A stretch of DNA of 64,000 nt, taken from NCBI GenBank assembly GCA_903904685.1, contig CAIVDS010000021.1:52560-116559 (forward strand), read 5' to 3'. The notes beneath the pieces are model-generated. The model did no database searches. It was not told the DNA's origin and saw only the letters and a list, made by a program, of their open reading frames with translations. The DNA comes from an uncultured Verrucomicrobiota bacterium. Lineage in GTDB: Bacteria > Verrucomicrobiota > Verrucomicrobiia > Opitutales > Opitutaceae. Position numbers and translations under genes: made by a program. The number at the start of each line of letters is the position of its first letter. The first letter of the stretch is position 1. Positions 27,478 through 37,391 of the stretch are shown in pieces.

Positions 27478-27510
27478 CGTAACATAACCGCCACGCAATC
27501 GTAACAATTG
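27478..27510 (+). promoter_or_regulatory. Candidate Pho box: three 11-bp direct repeats
   Basis: CGTAACATAAC, CGCCACGCAAT and CGTAACAATTG are consecutive 11-mers about 80 bp before the porin start. PhoB sites are direct repeats with 11-bp spacing, and the genes that follow are a porin and pst-phoU. The assignment is an inference from spacing and context. Confidence 0.5.
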
Positions 27511-27589
27511 CCTGCGAATCTTTTCCTAACGGAAAACGCCGCAAGGCGGGGTCCGTGTTAAAACACACCAACACAAACCCAAGAACGTT

Positions 27590-28909
27590 ATGGCTATCAA
27601 ATCATTCAAATGGCTCGCGCTGCTTTGCGGCGTCTCCATCGGCTCGGCCTCTCTGGCCCACGCCCAGGACAGCGGTCCGCTTATCGATGCACTCGTCAAA
27701 AAGGGCATCCTCAACGATCAGGAGGCCGAGGAAATTCGCGCTGATCTCATCAAAGATTTCGGCGCTACCTCCGCCGGTAAACTAAATCTCTCCTCGGCTC
27801 TTACCGAGTTGACACTTTCCGGCGACGCCCGTGTTCGCTTCGAAAATCGCTCAGGCCAAAACGGCACCACGGGTGATACGCAGGATCGCAATCGCTACCG
27901 CTATCGTCTGCGTTTGAGCCTTGCTGGCAAATTTCAAGATGGCTGGTTCTTCGGCACCCGCATCGAGCCAGTCGGCAATAACCGATCGACCAACATCACG
28001 GCCGGTAACGGTGTGACCACGACCACAGGACCTTTCAACAAGGAAGATAATCTTTCTCTGGGCCAACTCTACATCGGTCGTGAGATGGGTGATTTCACTG
28101 TCATCGCCGGCCGCATGCCCAATCCGTTGGTTTTAACGCCCATGGTCTGGGACGAAGATATCAACCCTGAAGGGCTTTCAGAAAAGTGGAAGCATGAGGC
28201 CGGTCGCGTGACTTGGATGGCCAATCTTGCACAGTTCACCTACGAGACGGCTGGCACGACCAATTCGTTTGGCGCCGCCGGTCGTCAGAACACCTTTCTC
28301 TGGGCCTTCCAAGGAGGAGCCAAGGTCAAGGTTTCCGAAGGTGTGACCGTGCAGGTGATGCCGAGCTACTATACCTATAGTGGCGGAGCCTCCAGCGCAG
28401 GCGCTTTGACTACTCCCAATTCCGCTTCATTGCAGCCCTTGGGGTTGTCCGTCATCGATATCCCGTTCGAGGTTGGTTTTAAGATTGGTAGCCTGCCTGC
28501 CAAAGTGTTCGGTGATTTCGCTTATAACACGGATGCCGATACGCGTGCCAAGGCTGCCTTAGGCACCACCAAATACGGTACCGAAGACAAGGCCTACATG
28601 GTTGGTTTCGGCGTAGGTACCTCTAAGGTCAAGGGCGACTACGAGGCAAAGGTGTTCTATCAGGCGGTCGATGCCTTCGCACTCGACACCAATCTAGTTG
28701 ATTCCGACCTCTTTGACAGCCGCACGAATATGCAGGGCTATGGCGTTTCCTTCACCTACGTTCTTTCAAACGGCGTGGTTGCCAAGCTTACCTACGCCAA
28801 TGCAGATCGCAAGAATGGCAGTCTCGCCACCTATGGCGCGGGTGACATTGCGACCGTTAATCTTACGCACTACGAACTCATTCAGGCTGATCTGAGTGTT
28901 AAGTTCTAA
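27590..28909 (+). CDS. Outer-membrane porin, phosphate-linked
   Basis: A 439 aa outer-membrane beta-barrel. It has a signal peptide ending AHA-Q near residue 25, a short coiled/periplasmic segment (LIDALVKKGILNDQEAEEIRADL), and then many alternating beta strands ending in a terminal Phe (ADLSVKF), the barrel-assembly signal. Its placement before pstS and after Pho-box-like repeats suggests it admits phosphate under limitation, like OprP/PhoE, but the family match alone would only say putative porin. A strong terminator follows. Confidence 0.87.
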   Translation: MAIKSFKWLALLCGVSIGSASLAHAQDSGPLIDALVKKGILNDQEAEEIRADLIKDFGATSAGKLNLSSALTELTLSGDARVRFENRSGQNGTTGDTQDRNRYRYRLRLSLAGKFQDGWFFGTRIEPVGNNRSTNITAGNGVTTTTGPFNKEDNLSLGQLYIGREMGDFTVIAGRMPNPLVLTPMVWDEDINPEGLSEKWKHEAGRVTWMANLAQFTYETAGTTNSFGAAGRQNTFLWAFQGGAKVKVSEGVTVQVMPSYYTYSGGASSAGALTTPNSASLQPLGLSVIDIPFEVGFKIGSLPAKVFGDFAYNTDADTRAKAALGTTKYGTEDKAYMVGFGVGTSKVKGDYEAKVFYQAVDAFALDTNLVDSDLFDSRTNMQGYGVSFTYVLSNGVVAKLTYANADRKNGSLATYGAGDIATVNLTHYELIQADLSVKF

Positions 28910-28918
28910 ACTCTCCCC

Positions 28919-28955
28919 GAGGCGCGAATCGCATAACGATTCGCGCCTCTTTTTT
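28919..28955 (+). terminator. Rho-independent terminator after the porin gene
   Basis: Perfect 13-bp stem GAGGCGCGAATCG/CGATTCGCGCCTC with loop CATAA followed by TTTTTT. It separates the porin from pstS transcriptionally, at least in part. Confidence 0.93.
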
Positions 28956-28993
28956 ATCCAACTCGTCTGCTTAATTTTTCTGTTTCCCGTGTC

Positions 28994-29800
28994 ATGAAAA
29001 AATCCATCGTCATCCTCCTCGCGGCCCTCGCCGCCACTGTGTCCAACGCCCAGAAACTCGTGATCAAAGGTTCCGATACCCTTGGCGCCAAGCTCGTCCC
29101 CACTCTTGCCGAAGAATACAAGGCCAAGAATCCCGGTGTCTCGTTTGAGATCGCCGCCGAAGGTTCCACCACCGGTATCGCCGCCATCATCGACGGCACC
29201 GCCCAGATCGGCATGTCCTCCCGTCGCGCCAAGGCCACCGAGTTTTCGGCCGCCGCCGCCAAGGGCGTCTCCATGAAGCCCACCATCGTCGCCTATGACG
29301 GCATCGCCGTTATCGTCAACGAGAAGAATCCGATCACCGCGCTCACCAAGAAGCAGGTCGAGCAGATTTTCACCGGCGACGTGGCTGATTTCTCCGCCGT
29401 CGGCGGCAACGCCGGCACGATCTCGGTCTACACCCGAAACACCTCGTCCGGCACCTACTCGGACTTCAAGGATCTCGCCATGAAGAAGCGCGATTACGCC
29501 TCCTCTTCCCAGAAGCTGGCCGGCAACGAGCAGATCGCTTCCGAGGTCGCCAAGAACGCCAACGGCATCGGCTACGTCGGCCTCGCTTATACCAAGGAAC
29601 CCGGCACCCGTGTCATCGTGATCGATGGAGGCGTTCCCACCAAGGAGTCTGTGCTTGCCAAGAAATACCCCTATGCCCGGCCGACCTTCTACTATACCAA
29701 CGGCGACGCCACGGGCGAAGCCGCCAAGTTCATCGCCTTCACGCTGAGCGACGAGGGGCAGAAGATCGTTGAAAAGATCGGGTTTATCCCGGTCAAGTAA
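28994..29800 (+). CDS. pstS: Phosphate ABC transporter substrate-binding protein
   Basis: A 268 aa periplasmic phosphate-binding protein. A signal peptide of about 19 residues ends at SNA-Q. Phosphate-contact motifs include KGSDTLG, EGSTTGI, IGMSSR and RNTSSGTYSDF. It is the first gene of pstS-C-A-B-phoU. It binds inorganic phosphate and delivers it to PstCA. Confidence 0.93.
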   Translation: MKKSIVILLAALAATVSNAQKLVIKGSDTLGAKLVPTLAEEYKAKNPGVSFEIAAEGSTTGIAAIIDGTAQIGMSSRRAKATEFSAAAAKGVSMKPTIVAYDGIAVIVNEKNPITALTKKQVEQIFTGDVADFSAVGGNAGTISVYTRNTSSGTYSDFKDLAMKKRDYASSSQKLAGNEQIASEVAKNANGIGYVGLAYTKEPGTRVIVIDGGVPTKESVLAKKYPYARPTFYYTNGDATGEAAKFIAFTLSDEGQKIVEKIGFIPVK

Positions 29801-29834
29801 GCGTCGCGCTTCTTTTGTTCTCTGAATGTCACCG

Positions 29835-29866
29835 AGGCCCGCTTGACGGTTTCAGGCGGGCCTTTG
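29835..29866 (+). terminator. Hairpin after pstS, possible partial terminator
   Basis: Stem AGGCCCGC/GCGGGCCT followed by a weak T-rich tail (TTGTTGTT). Such attenuating hairpins after pstS would let the binding protein be made in excess over the permease. Confidence 0.55.
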
Positions 29867-29908
29867 TTGTTCGTTACGCCGAACAACCTGACATACCAAG
29901 CCCTCTGC

Positions 29909-31510
29909 ATGTCGCTAGAATCCGCTCCCACCATCCGTCCCTTTGTCATTGAGAAAGCGCGAACGCGTCTTTTTGGGCTGACGCTGGACGAGTGCATCCA
30001 CGCATTTTTCGGCGGCAACGCGTTTATGGCGGTGGTGGTGCTCGCGCTGATCACGGTTTTTCTCTTTCGTGAGGGGGCAGATTTTTTCGGACAAAACCGC
30101 GCCAATCTCCGCATCTACCGGGAGGCCGGCCTAGAGTATGTGGACTACATGCGCCAGCAGGAGAAGGACCACACTGCGCTCACTCGCTACTTGTTCGATG
30201 TGCGGATGCGCACCGTGAAATACCTGACTGGGGTCAAGGGGCTGACGATGGCGCAGACCAACGCGCAACTGGCGGCGTTCGATGATTTTTCAAGCCGCTA
30301 CGGCGACACGGTGGAACCGGTCCGCGGCATTGTTGCCGACCTCACCGAGGTCGCCACCGCCATCAAGACGAAGTTTACCGTCAATGAGGACGCCAAGGAA
30401 GGAAGGCGGCAGCTCTTGGCTGGAGGGAAAAAAGACGAGGCCGCCGCCGTTGCGATAACCAACCTCGATTTCAAAGCCGAGCTGGCTCCGCTTGTCGGCA
30501 CCTTGCCCGCTTTCAAAGATGCCAGCGCGACTTTCGCCAAGAATCTAGAGCAGGTGGTGGCCACCGTTCCTGTGCTGCCTACTCCCGAGCTTCAATCCCG
30601 CATGTTGAAATTCCAACAGTTGACGCGCGACTACATCGCCACTTTTCCGGCGACCATCCATGAGTTGGAAACTTGGGATTATACCAAGCCGGTTCCGTTT
30701 ACGCAGTCGCTCACCGCCTTTGTTTTTGGGCGCGAATGGCTCACCGCGAGTTTTTGGCAGGATTGGTATGGAGTCATTCCTCTGCTGGTGGGTTCGTTGA
30801 TGGTTTCGTTCATCGCGTTGGTTCTGGCCGTTCCACTCGGCGTGGGCGCAGCGATTTACGTCAACCAGATCGCTTCGGCACGCGAGCAAAAGCTCATCAA
30901 ACCGGCCATCGAGTTCATATCCGCGATCCCCTCGGTCGTGCTGGGATTTTTCGGCATTGCGGTGCTGGGGCAGCTTCTGCGGGCGATTTCGCAGGTCGCG
31001 TGGCTGGACTGGATCCCCGGCTTTCCGTTTGCCGAGCGACTGAACGCACTCACCGCCGGCTGCCTGCTCGCGCTCATCGCGGTGCCCACGATTTTCACGC
31101 TGGCCGAGGACGCCCTCAACAACGTGCCGCGCTCCTTCAAGGAGGCCTCCTTCGCCCTCGGCGCCTCACGGCTGCAAACGGTTCTTCGAATCATCGTGCC
31201 GGCTTCGCTTTCAGGCATAGTCTCCGCCGTGCTGCTGGGCCTAGGGCGCGTGATCGGCGAGACGATGGTGGTGCTCCTTTGCGCGGGCAACCGTATCGCC
31301 ATCCCCGATTTCACCGCAGGTCTGGCGGTCGTCACCCAGCCCGTGCACACCATGACCGGAATCATCGCTCAGGAGATGGGCGAGGTCGTGCGCGGCAGCA
31401 TTCATTACCGCGCGCTTTTTATCGTGGGCATCGTGCTCTTTTCCCTCGCGCTGCTGATCAACTTTCTGGCTCAAAAAATCGTCCGCAAATACCGTATTTC
31501 TATCGGCTGA
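29909..31510 (+). CDS. pstC: Phosphate ABC transporter permease PstC, long form
   Basis: A 533 aa inner-membrane permease, much longer than the common form of about 300 aa. One TM helix lies near residues 33-52, then about 215 largely helical, charged residues, then the conserved permease domain from about 275 (WYGVIPLLVGSLMVSF) with the ATPase-contact EAA-like loop EDALNNVPRSFKEA. The inserted region likely faces the periplasm and is unexplained. The ATG at 29909 is preferred to a TTG at 29843 that lies in the preceding hairpin. Works with PstA and PstB. Confidence 0.9.
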   Translation: MSLESAPTIRPFVIEKARTRLFGLTLDECIHAFFGGNAFMAVVVLALITVFLFREGADFFGQNRANLRIYREAGLEYVDYMRQQEKDHTALTRYLFDVRMRTVKYLTGVKGLTMAQTNAQLAAFDDFSSRYGDTVEPVRGIVADLTEVATAIKTKFTVNEDAKEGRRQLLAGGKKDEAAAVAITNLDFKAELAPLVGTLPAFKDASATFAKNLEQVVATVPVLPTPELQSRMLKFQQLTRDYIATFPATIHELETWDYTKPVPFTQSLTAFVFGREWLTASFWQDWYGVIPLLVGSLMVSFIALVLAVPLGVGAAIYVNQIASAREQKLIKPAIEFISAIPSVVLGFFGIAVLGQLLRAISQVAWLDWIPGFPFAERLNALTAGCLLALIAVPTIFTLAEDALNNVPRSFKEASFALGASRLQTVLRIIVPASLSGIVSAVLLGLGRVIGETMVVLLCAGNRIAIPDFTAGLAVVTQPVHTMTGIIAQEMGEVVRGSIHYRALFIVGIVLFSLALLINFLAQKIVRKYRISIG

Positions 31511-31519
31511 CCGCGCACC

Positions 31520-32599
31520 ATGAGTCTCCCGCCCAATCCCTTTGCCGCCAAGCCCAGCCGCGCCCGCGCCGCCGAGAAATCTGTCTTCTGGGTTTTCCGT
31601 CTCGCGACCTATTTGGTGCTCGCCTGCGGTGCGTTTGTCTTCGGGGATATCGTTCTGAAGGGCTCGGGCACGGTCCTTCACGGCTTCAAGACGACCGAGC
31701 AGTTTCCCTACATCACCAACACCTTCCTCTTCGAGTCGCCCGAGTCGCTTTACGTCTTTGAGCACGACGGGAAAAAAGTGGAGATGGGCGACAAGGAATA
31801 TCGTGCTTTCCGCGAGTCCGTAGAGGCCAAAGCCAAGCTTGCCGGACAACCTGCGCCTAAGTTCAAGGCCGAGAGTTACGTCTATTCCGCCGGTGGGATA
31901 TGGCCCTGCATCGTAGGCACCGTGCTGCTCGTATTGGGCTCGATGACCATTGCGTTGACCCTCGGCGTCGCCAGCGCGATCTACCTTAACGAATACGCGA
32001 GCGACGGGAAAATCGTGCGGTATATCCGTCTGGCCATCCTTAATCTCGCCGGAGTGCCTTCGATTGTTTTCGGGCTTTTCGGCTTCGGCATGTTTGTCAT
32101 CTTTCTAGACTGGAACGTCTCCTTGCTTGCGGGTTGGTTTACCCTCGCGTTCATGGTCCTGCCGGTGGTGATCACGGCCTCCGAGGAGGCGCTCAAGGCC
32201 GTGCCCAAGGGCTTCCGCGAGGGCTCTCTGGCACTCGGGGCGACCAAGTGGCAGACGATCCGCTCCAACGTGCTGCCTTACGCGTTGCCGGGCATCCTGA
32301 CGTCTTCGATCCTTGGCATCGCCCGCGTCGCCGGTGAAACCGCCCCGATCATGTTCACCGCCGCCTATGTCGTGCGCGACAAACTGCCATGGGACGTGGA
32401 CAAGTTCAGCGACTTCTTTTTTCAAGGCGTCATGGCCCTGCCATACCACATCTACGTGGTCTCCTCGAAGATTCCACAGAATGAATACACCGAGCGCGTC
32501 CAATACGGCACCGCCTTCGTTTTTCTCGGTATCGTCGCGCTTATTGCCACTACATCGATTGTTCTCCGCAACAAGCTTCGCGGCAGCTACAAATGGTAA
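31520..32599 (+). CDS. pstA: Phosphate ABC transporter permease PstA
   Basis: A 359 aa second permease subunit. A first TM helix (about 30-50) is followed by an extended loop of roughly 75 residues, then five TM helices with the cytoplasmic EAA loop [16 protein letters not shown]. It begins 9 bp after pstC and its last 7 bases overlap pstB. Confidence 0.92.
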   Translation: MSLPPNPFAAKPSRARAAEKSVFWVFRLATYLVLACGAFVFGDIVLKGSGTVLHGFKTTEQFPYITNTFLFESPESLYVFEHDGKKVEMGDKEYRAFRESVEAKAKLAGQPAPKFKAESYVYSAGGIWPCIVGTVLLVLGSMTIALTLGVASAIYLNEYASDGKIVRYIRLAILNLAGVPSIVFGLFGFGMFVIFLDWNVSLLAGWFTLAFMVLPVVITASEEALKAVPKGFREGSLALGATKWQTIRSNVLPYALPGILTSSILGIARVAGETAPIMFTAAYVVRDKLPWDVDKFSDFFFQGVMALPYHIYVVSSKIPQNEYTERVQYGTAFVFLGIVALIATTSIVLRNKLRGSYKW

Positions 32600-33474
32600 C
32601 GCTCACTCCTGCTCCTTCATCCACGTCCACCGCCGCGCCCATGGAAACGTCCGCCGCTCCCGCCAAATTCTCCGTCAACGTGCCCGCCTCGTCGTCCGCC
32701 ATCACTCCCGGCACCGCCTCGACCTTGATCGAGATCGAGAACCTGGATTTTTATTACGACTCGAAACAGGCGCTCTTCGACATCAACCTGAAGCTCGATG
32801 ACAGGCGTGTGACCGCCTTCATTGGACCTTCCGGCTGCGGCAAGTCCACGCTCCTGCGCTGCCTCAACCGCATGAACGATCTCATCGACGGCGCGCACAT
32901 CAAGCGCGGCAGCCTCAAGATCCGCGGCGTCGATCTCCACAGGAAGGATGTCGATGCTATCGAGCTGCGTAAGCGTGTGGGGATGGTCTTTCAGAAGTCC
33001 AATCCGTTTCCCAAGTCGATTTACGAAAACATCACCTACGGTCTTCGCATTCAAGGGGTGAACAATAAGGCCCGTCTCGACGAGGTCGTGGAGAAGTCGC
33101 TGCGTGGTGCCGCGCTCTGGGATGAGGTCAAGGACCGTTTGCACGAAAGCGGTCTGAGTCTTTCCGGCGGACAACAGCAGCGTCTCTGCATCGCCCGCAC
33201 GATTGCGGTCGAGCCTGAGGTCATTCTGATGGACGAGCCATGTTCCGCACTCGACCCCATCGCCACCGCCAAGGTCGAGGAGCTCATCCACGAATTGAAG
33301 AAACAATTCACCATCATCATCGTGACGCATTCGATGCAGCAGGCCGCCCGCTGCTCAGACAAGACGGCATTTTTCTATATGGGCAAACTCATTGAATACG
33401 ACGATACCCGCACGATTTTCATGAATCCCGGCAACCCCCAGACCGAGGCCTATGTATCCGGTCGTTTTGGTTGA
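32593..33474 (+). CDS. pstB: Phosphate ABC transporter ATP-binding protein PstB
   Basis: A 293 aa ATPase driving phosphate uptake. Walker [10 protein letters not shown] is at 78-86; then LSGGQQQR signature, Walker [14 protein letters not shown] and H-loop VTHSMQQA. About 35 extra N-terminal residues rich in Ala, Ser, Thr and Pro precede the usual start, so an internal ATG (residue 17) is possible. Overlaps pstA by 7 bp. Confidence 0.95.
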   Translation: MVTLTPAPSSTSTAAPMETSAAPAKFSVNVPASSSAITPGTASTLIEIENLDFYYDSKQALFDINLKLDDRRVTAFIGPSGCGKSTLLRCLNRMNDLIDGAHIKRGSLKIRGVDLHRKDVDAIELRKRVGMVFQKSNPFPKSIYENITYGLRIQGVNNKARLDEVVEKSLRGAALWDEVKDRLHESGLSLSGGQQQRLCIARTIAVEPEVILMDEPCSALDPIATAKVEELIHELKKQFTIIIVTHSMQQAARCSDKTAFFYMGKLIEYDDTRTIFMNPGNPQTEAYVSGRFG

Positions 33475-33516
33475 GCTAGACTCTGCCGCTGGCTTCAACA
33501 ATCAGCATTTTAAACT

Positions 33517-34194
33517 ATGAAACGCTTCTTCGACACCGAACTCGAAACCTTCCGCTCCAATCTGATTCTCATGGGAGAGACATCCATCCGTCAGGTGCGC
33601 GACGCCATCAAGGCCCTCGTCGAGGGCGACGTGGCGCTGGCCGACATGGTGATCGCGGCAGACGACGAAATCGACAACCTTGAGGTCAAGATCGACGAAG
33701 AGGCCATGCGCTACATGAACCTCCGTGCGCCCATCGCCACCGAGCTTCGCCTGGTGATCGTGGGCATGAAGGCCTCGCACGACCTTGAACGCGTGGGCGA
33801 CGAGGCCACCAGCATCGCGAAGCGCGCCGTGAAGCTCGCCGCCGAATCGCCCCTCAAGCCCTACATCGACCTTCCCCGCATGGCCAACATTGCTTTGGAA
33901 ATGTTGCGCGACGCCCTCGACTGCTTTCTCAACGGAGACACCGAGAAGGCCATTGCCGTTGTCCATCGCGACGCCGAGGTGGACGCGATCAACAAGCAGC
34001 TCTATCGCGAACTCAGTAGTTTCATGATCGAAAAGCCCGACACCATCAGTCGGGCGCTGGAGCTCATGTTTATTTCAAAATCTATCGAGCGTATCGCCGA
34101 CCATGCCACCAATATCGCGGAGGAAATGGTGTTTCTTGCGCAGGCAAAGGACATCCGCCATCGCGAGGAATTGAAAAAGAGCGCCTCGATCTGA
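33517..34194 (+). CDS. phoU: Phosphate-signalling regulator PhoU
   Basis: A 225 aa all-helical protein with two three-helix PhoU repeats; metal-contact motifs appear as HDLERVGDEA and IERIADHATNIAEE. PhoU links Pst transport state to the PhoR/PhoB pair and represses the regulon in high phosphate. It ends the pst operon. No phoB or phoR is in the window. Confidence 0.93.
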   Translation: MKRFFDTELETFRSNLILMGETSIRQVRDAIKALVEGDVALADMVIAADDEIDNLEVKIDEEAMRYMNLRAPIATELRLVIVGMKASHDLERVGDEATSIAKRAVKLAAESPLKPYIDLPRMANIALEMLRDALDCFLNGDTEKAIAVVHRDAEVDAINKQLYRELSSFMIEKPDTISRALELMFISKSIERIADHATNIAEEMVFLAQAKDIRHREELKKSASI

Positions 34195-34249
34195 GCCGTC
34201 GATGGAAAGTCGTCAGGGGGGCCTTGGGTGTGAACTCGGGGCTACGCTC

Positions 34250-34450
34250 CGGAGGTCTGACGAGGCGTTCAAGCGTGAAGCGGTGCGTCTGTGACCGAGC
34301 AGCGGGTATCCTTTCGGAATCGTTGCCGAGCGTTATGTCCTGATTGAAGCGTTGAGCGACGCACATTCGATCAAATCAATGGACGCGGTCTTGGCCGTCT
34401 CCAGCAGTAGCTACGACGAGTGTTGAGTCTCAGGTGAGGTGAGGCTTCTT
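34250..34450 (+). pseudogene. IS3-family transposase relic
   Basis: RRSDEAFKREAVRL followed after a one-base frame change by VTEQRVSFR matches the start of IS3-type OrfA. Further on, DAVLAVSSSSYDE resembles the OrfB start (LGVSRSSYYxW). Only short, frameshifted pieces survive. The remaining part of 34195-34632 shows no gene. Confidence 0.5.
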
Positions 34451-34632
34451 GGTCAGTGCATGAACACACCCAAAATAATGGTTCTTTGTATTTCAAAATC
34501 GGCATCATTTCCTTTGAGACGGTGTTTGGCCGACAAGGTATGGATATTCTCGGCTAGTCGGCTGCGAGTTTCGCTCAGCGGTCGCCGGCTTCATTCTTTG
34601 CAGGGACATGCGCTGTCGGGTAATTTTATTTA

Positions 34633-35745
34633 ATGCAATATCGGCGCGAGGAATACCTAGAGTTGATGACCTTCGGCCGTGTCGAACGTCCGATGTTTGT
34701 CGAACTGATGGGCACGCTTATCGGGCTCGATGCTGAATGGCGGGCTCAGGGTGCAAGCGAAGACGAAATCAACCTGACTGCCTTTGGTTTTGACTTCGCT
34801 CCTGTTCATCATTTGCGCATCCAGACCGGACTCATCGGCGGGCATCGGGAATTGATCGAGGAAACCTCGCGACACACGATCTATCTCGATCATTACGGAC
34901 GCCGTGTCATGCTCTGCAAACAAAGCGCTACGATTCCCTTGCCCTTGGATCATCCGGAGAGGGACATGGATTCGTGGCTGAAAATCAAGCCGCGATACGT
35001 TTACTCGAGAGAGAGAATACAGAAAGGTTGCATCGCAGCCGCGCGCGAGGCGCGGAATAAATGCGAACTCATCGTCGCGAATATGCCGGGCGGGTTCGAC
35101 GAGCCGCGCCAGCTCATGGGTGAAGAGGCGCTATGCCTGGCGTATTACGATGAGCCGGAATTGATCCACGACATGCTCGAAACGATCGGCGCCACGAACG
35201 AGCGGCTTTTCGACGAAGTTTCACGCGAGGCCGGGATCGATCAGCTTTCCGTGCATGAAGATATGGCGGGCAAAAGCGGCAGCCTTGTTGGATCGGCGCA
35301 GATCGCCGAATTCATCAAGCCGTATTATTGCCGCATCTGGGACCTCCTTCGCTCGCGCGGCGCGAGAATTTTTCAGCAGGATTCCGACGGGAACATGAAC
35401 GCCGTGCTGCCAGTTTTTCTTGATACGGGGTTGACCTGTTCCTACCCCATGGAACCAGCAGTCGGCATGGATATTGTCGAACTGCGGAAAACTTACGGCA
35501 CCCGGCTCGCGATGCTGGGCGGAATCATCAAACACGTGTTGCGCCAGGGCCGCGAGGCGATCCGAGCTGAACTCGACTACAAGCTCCAGCCGATGATGCG
35601 TTCCGGAGGCATGGTTTTTGGCCTAGACCACCGGATACTCAACGGTACACCGCTGGCAGAATACCGGTATTATGTGAAAACTGCGAGAGAGATTCTGGGG
35701 CTTGATCCTGTGCCGATGCCCGGATGGAGCCGGATGGCATTCTGA
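34633..35745 (+). CDS. Uroporphyrinogen decarboxylase-family (URO-D) protein
   Basis: A 370 aa TIM-barrel protein of the URO-D/methyltransferase superfamily. It shows the typical late motifs, HEDMAGKSGSL, FQQDSDGN, EPAVGMDI, LGGIIKHVL and GLDHRILNGTP, but lacks the strict N-terminal features of HemE. Such proteins are often corrinoid-linked methyltransferases or catabolic proteins in Verrucomicrobia and relatives. It stands alone next to an IS3 relic, so its partner is unknown. Confidence 0.8.
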   Translation: MQYRREEYLELMTFGRVERPMFVELMGTLIGLDAEWRAQGASEDEINLTAFGFDFAPVHHLRIQTGLIGGHRELIEETSRHTIYLDHYGRRVMLCKQSATIPLPLDHPERDMDSWLKIKPRYVYSRERIQKGCIAAAREARNKCELIVANMPGGFDEPRQLMGEEALCLAYYDEPELIHDMLETIGATNERLFDEVSREAGIDQLSVHEDMAGKSGSLVGSAQIAEFIKPYYCRIWDLLRSRGARIFQQDSDGNMNAVLPVFLDTGLTCSYPMEPAVGMDIVELRKTYGTRLAMLGGIIKHVLRQGREAIRAELDYKLQPMMRSGGMVFGLDHRILNGTPLAEYRYYVKTAREILGLDPVPMPGWSRMAF

Positions 35746-35885
35746 TGCGCTGCCTTGCCTGACGTGATGCGCGGAGCCGGGTCTAAGGGGGGGGAAGTCT
35801 TAAGAAATTTGCTGGTGTTGATTGGTGGGGAGCAGGTGGTCGTGTCGTAGATCAAGTCGTTGGCGCTTCTCGCCCCTTCGCAGCT

Positions 35886-37379
35886 TTACGGGATGGCAGG
35901 GTATTCGGCCAAGAGTTGGTCGAGCGGTTTTTGGAACAATTCCGTCTGCCGGAGGCTTTCGACCGTGTCGTTGTAGCGCCGCACAAGCGGGTCCATCTCG
36001 GCAAGTGTGGGACCGGTTGGATCGCCGCCAAAGCAGTCGTCAAGGTGCTTGAATTCGCCCAAGGTTATCCGGCTGAGCGGGCGTGCCGGTTGAAAGAGAT
36101 ATTCCATCGAGTCGCCGGTGGCCGATGGTGGGATGGGCGTGACCAGATTCATCCGCACGAGGCGGTTGATGCATTCGTTCAGTATCTGCGTTGGTACTTT
36201 TAACTGGTCCCCAAGCTGGGAGGCGGTACACGGTGGCTGGCAGCTTTGGAAACGGCGTCCGATAGTGAGGAGCACGAACAGGGAAAGGCGTTCGCGCATG
36301 GATTCGGCCAAGCTGCTCCAAGCGGCTTGGCTGTTGCGGAAGTTCACGTTTTGGACGGCGTAGCTCACGTGGCCGCCCAGCAGCACGAAGAACCAGAAGA
36401 CGTAGAGGCCGAACATGAGGATCGGCAGAATGCCGAGTGAGCCATAGAGCGTCTGCTGGAGCACCACGCGCTTGAGGTAGAGGAAGGCGAGGAAGTTGTT
36501 CACCACGAGCAATCCCACCACGACGAGGGCGCCGGTGAACGCCGCGCGCCACCACACACGAGTGTTGGGTATCGTGCGGTAGAAGACAGTGAGGATCGCG
36601 ACCAGAAGAACGACCGATCCAGCCGGGAGGAAAAACTTGAGGAGGGAAACCACTTCGCTGCCGAAGGGGATTTTTTCAAAGGCGTTGAAGAAAGCCCCGG
36701 CGGACAATCCGGTGACTGCCGCGAAAAACAACACCGAGCCTAGCGTGAGAATCGTCCAATAAAAGACGATGCGCATGAGCCAGGAGCGTCCTCGTCGCAC
36801 GCCCCAGATTTCGTTGAACGAAGTTTCGATGGAGGTGAAAAGTTGAAGGACAATGATGATGAGGGTAAGCGCCCCGAGTGCGCCGACTGCGCCGTTGCGC
36901 GAGCCGGCGATGAAGCCGTTGATCATCTGCACCAACTCAGGATCACTTTGGGTGGTCTGGGTCGCGCCGGAGGGGGCGGCGACCTCGGTGACGGCGGTCA
37001 CGACGGTGTTGGGTGTGGCCTGGTGGCTGGATGGAAGCCGGCCGGAACCTTGCAGTTGTTTGATTTGCGGGGCGACTCTCTCGATGATGCCACTCAGGGT
37101 TTTGGCGGCGAGGTTGGGGTCCTGTTTGTCGAGCATGAACCCCGCCACCAGCATGGCGATGGCGACCAGCGGACCGAGACCGAGCAGGGAGCTAAAACTA
37201 AGAGCGGCGGCGCGGCTGGCAGATTGGGTTTCAATAACCCCGGTGATCGTGATCGAAACGATGCGCAACGCCGCGTATAAACGTCCACGCAGGGATTTGT
37301 CTCCGAGGTATTTTGTCTGCCAGATTTCCTGCTGGTAGGTATTGGCCAGTCGTGAACGGAGCAAGGCGTGGCGGGCCAT
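35886..37379 (-). CDS. YihY/BrkB-family inner-membrane protein with C-terminal extension
   Basis: A 497 aa membrane protein. The YihY/BrkB core has about six TM helices (for example AALSFSSLLGLGPLVAIAM near 58-76 and ILMFGLYVFWFFVLLGGHVSYA near 320-340). A hydrophilic insertion at about 100-150 is rich in Gln, Ser and Thr. The last 130 residues are soluble and look like a winged helix (TASQLGDQLKVPTQILNECINRL), seen in some members. Function of the family is unknown. The GYF_2 gene lies 12 bp upstream on the same strand. Confidence 0.85.
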   Translation of the reverse strand: MARHALLRSRLANTYQQEIWQTKYLGDKSLRGRLYAALRIVSITITGVIETQSASRAAALSFSSLLGLGPLVAIAMLVAGFMLDKQDPNLAAKTLSGIIERVAPQIKQLQGSGRLPSSHQATPNTVVTAVTEVAAPSGATQTTQSDPELVQMINGFIAGSRNGAVGALGALTLIIIVLQLFTSIETSFNEIWGVRRGRSWLMRIVFYWTILTLGSVLFFAAVTGLSAGAFFNAFEKIPFGSEVVSLLKFFLPAGSVVLLVAILTVFYRTIPNTRVWWRAAFTGALVVVGLLVVNNFLAFLYLKRVVLQQTLYGSLGILPILMFGLYVFWFFVLLGGHVSYAVQNVNFRNSQAAWSSLAESMRERLSLFVLLTIGRRFQSCQPPCTASQLGDQLKVPTQILNECINRLVRMNLVTPIPPSATGDSMEYLFQPARPLSRITLGEFKHLDDCFGGDPTGPTLAEMDPLVRRYNDTVESLRQTELFQKPLDQLLAEYPAIP

Positions 37380-37391
37380 GAGGGAGGGGTA

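Noticed and set aside
35746..35885. Possible regulatory RNA between the URO-D and YihY genes
   Set aside because: Only a short GC-rich gap with a G-run; no stable conserved fold could be supported.
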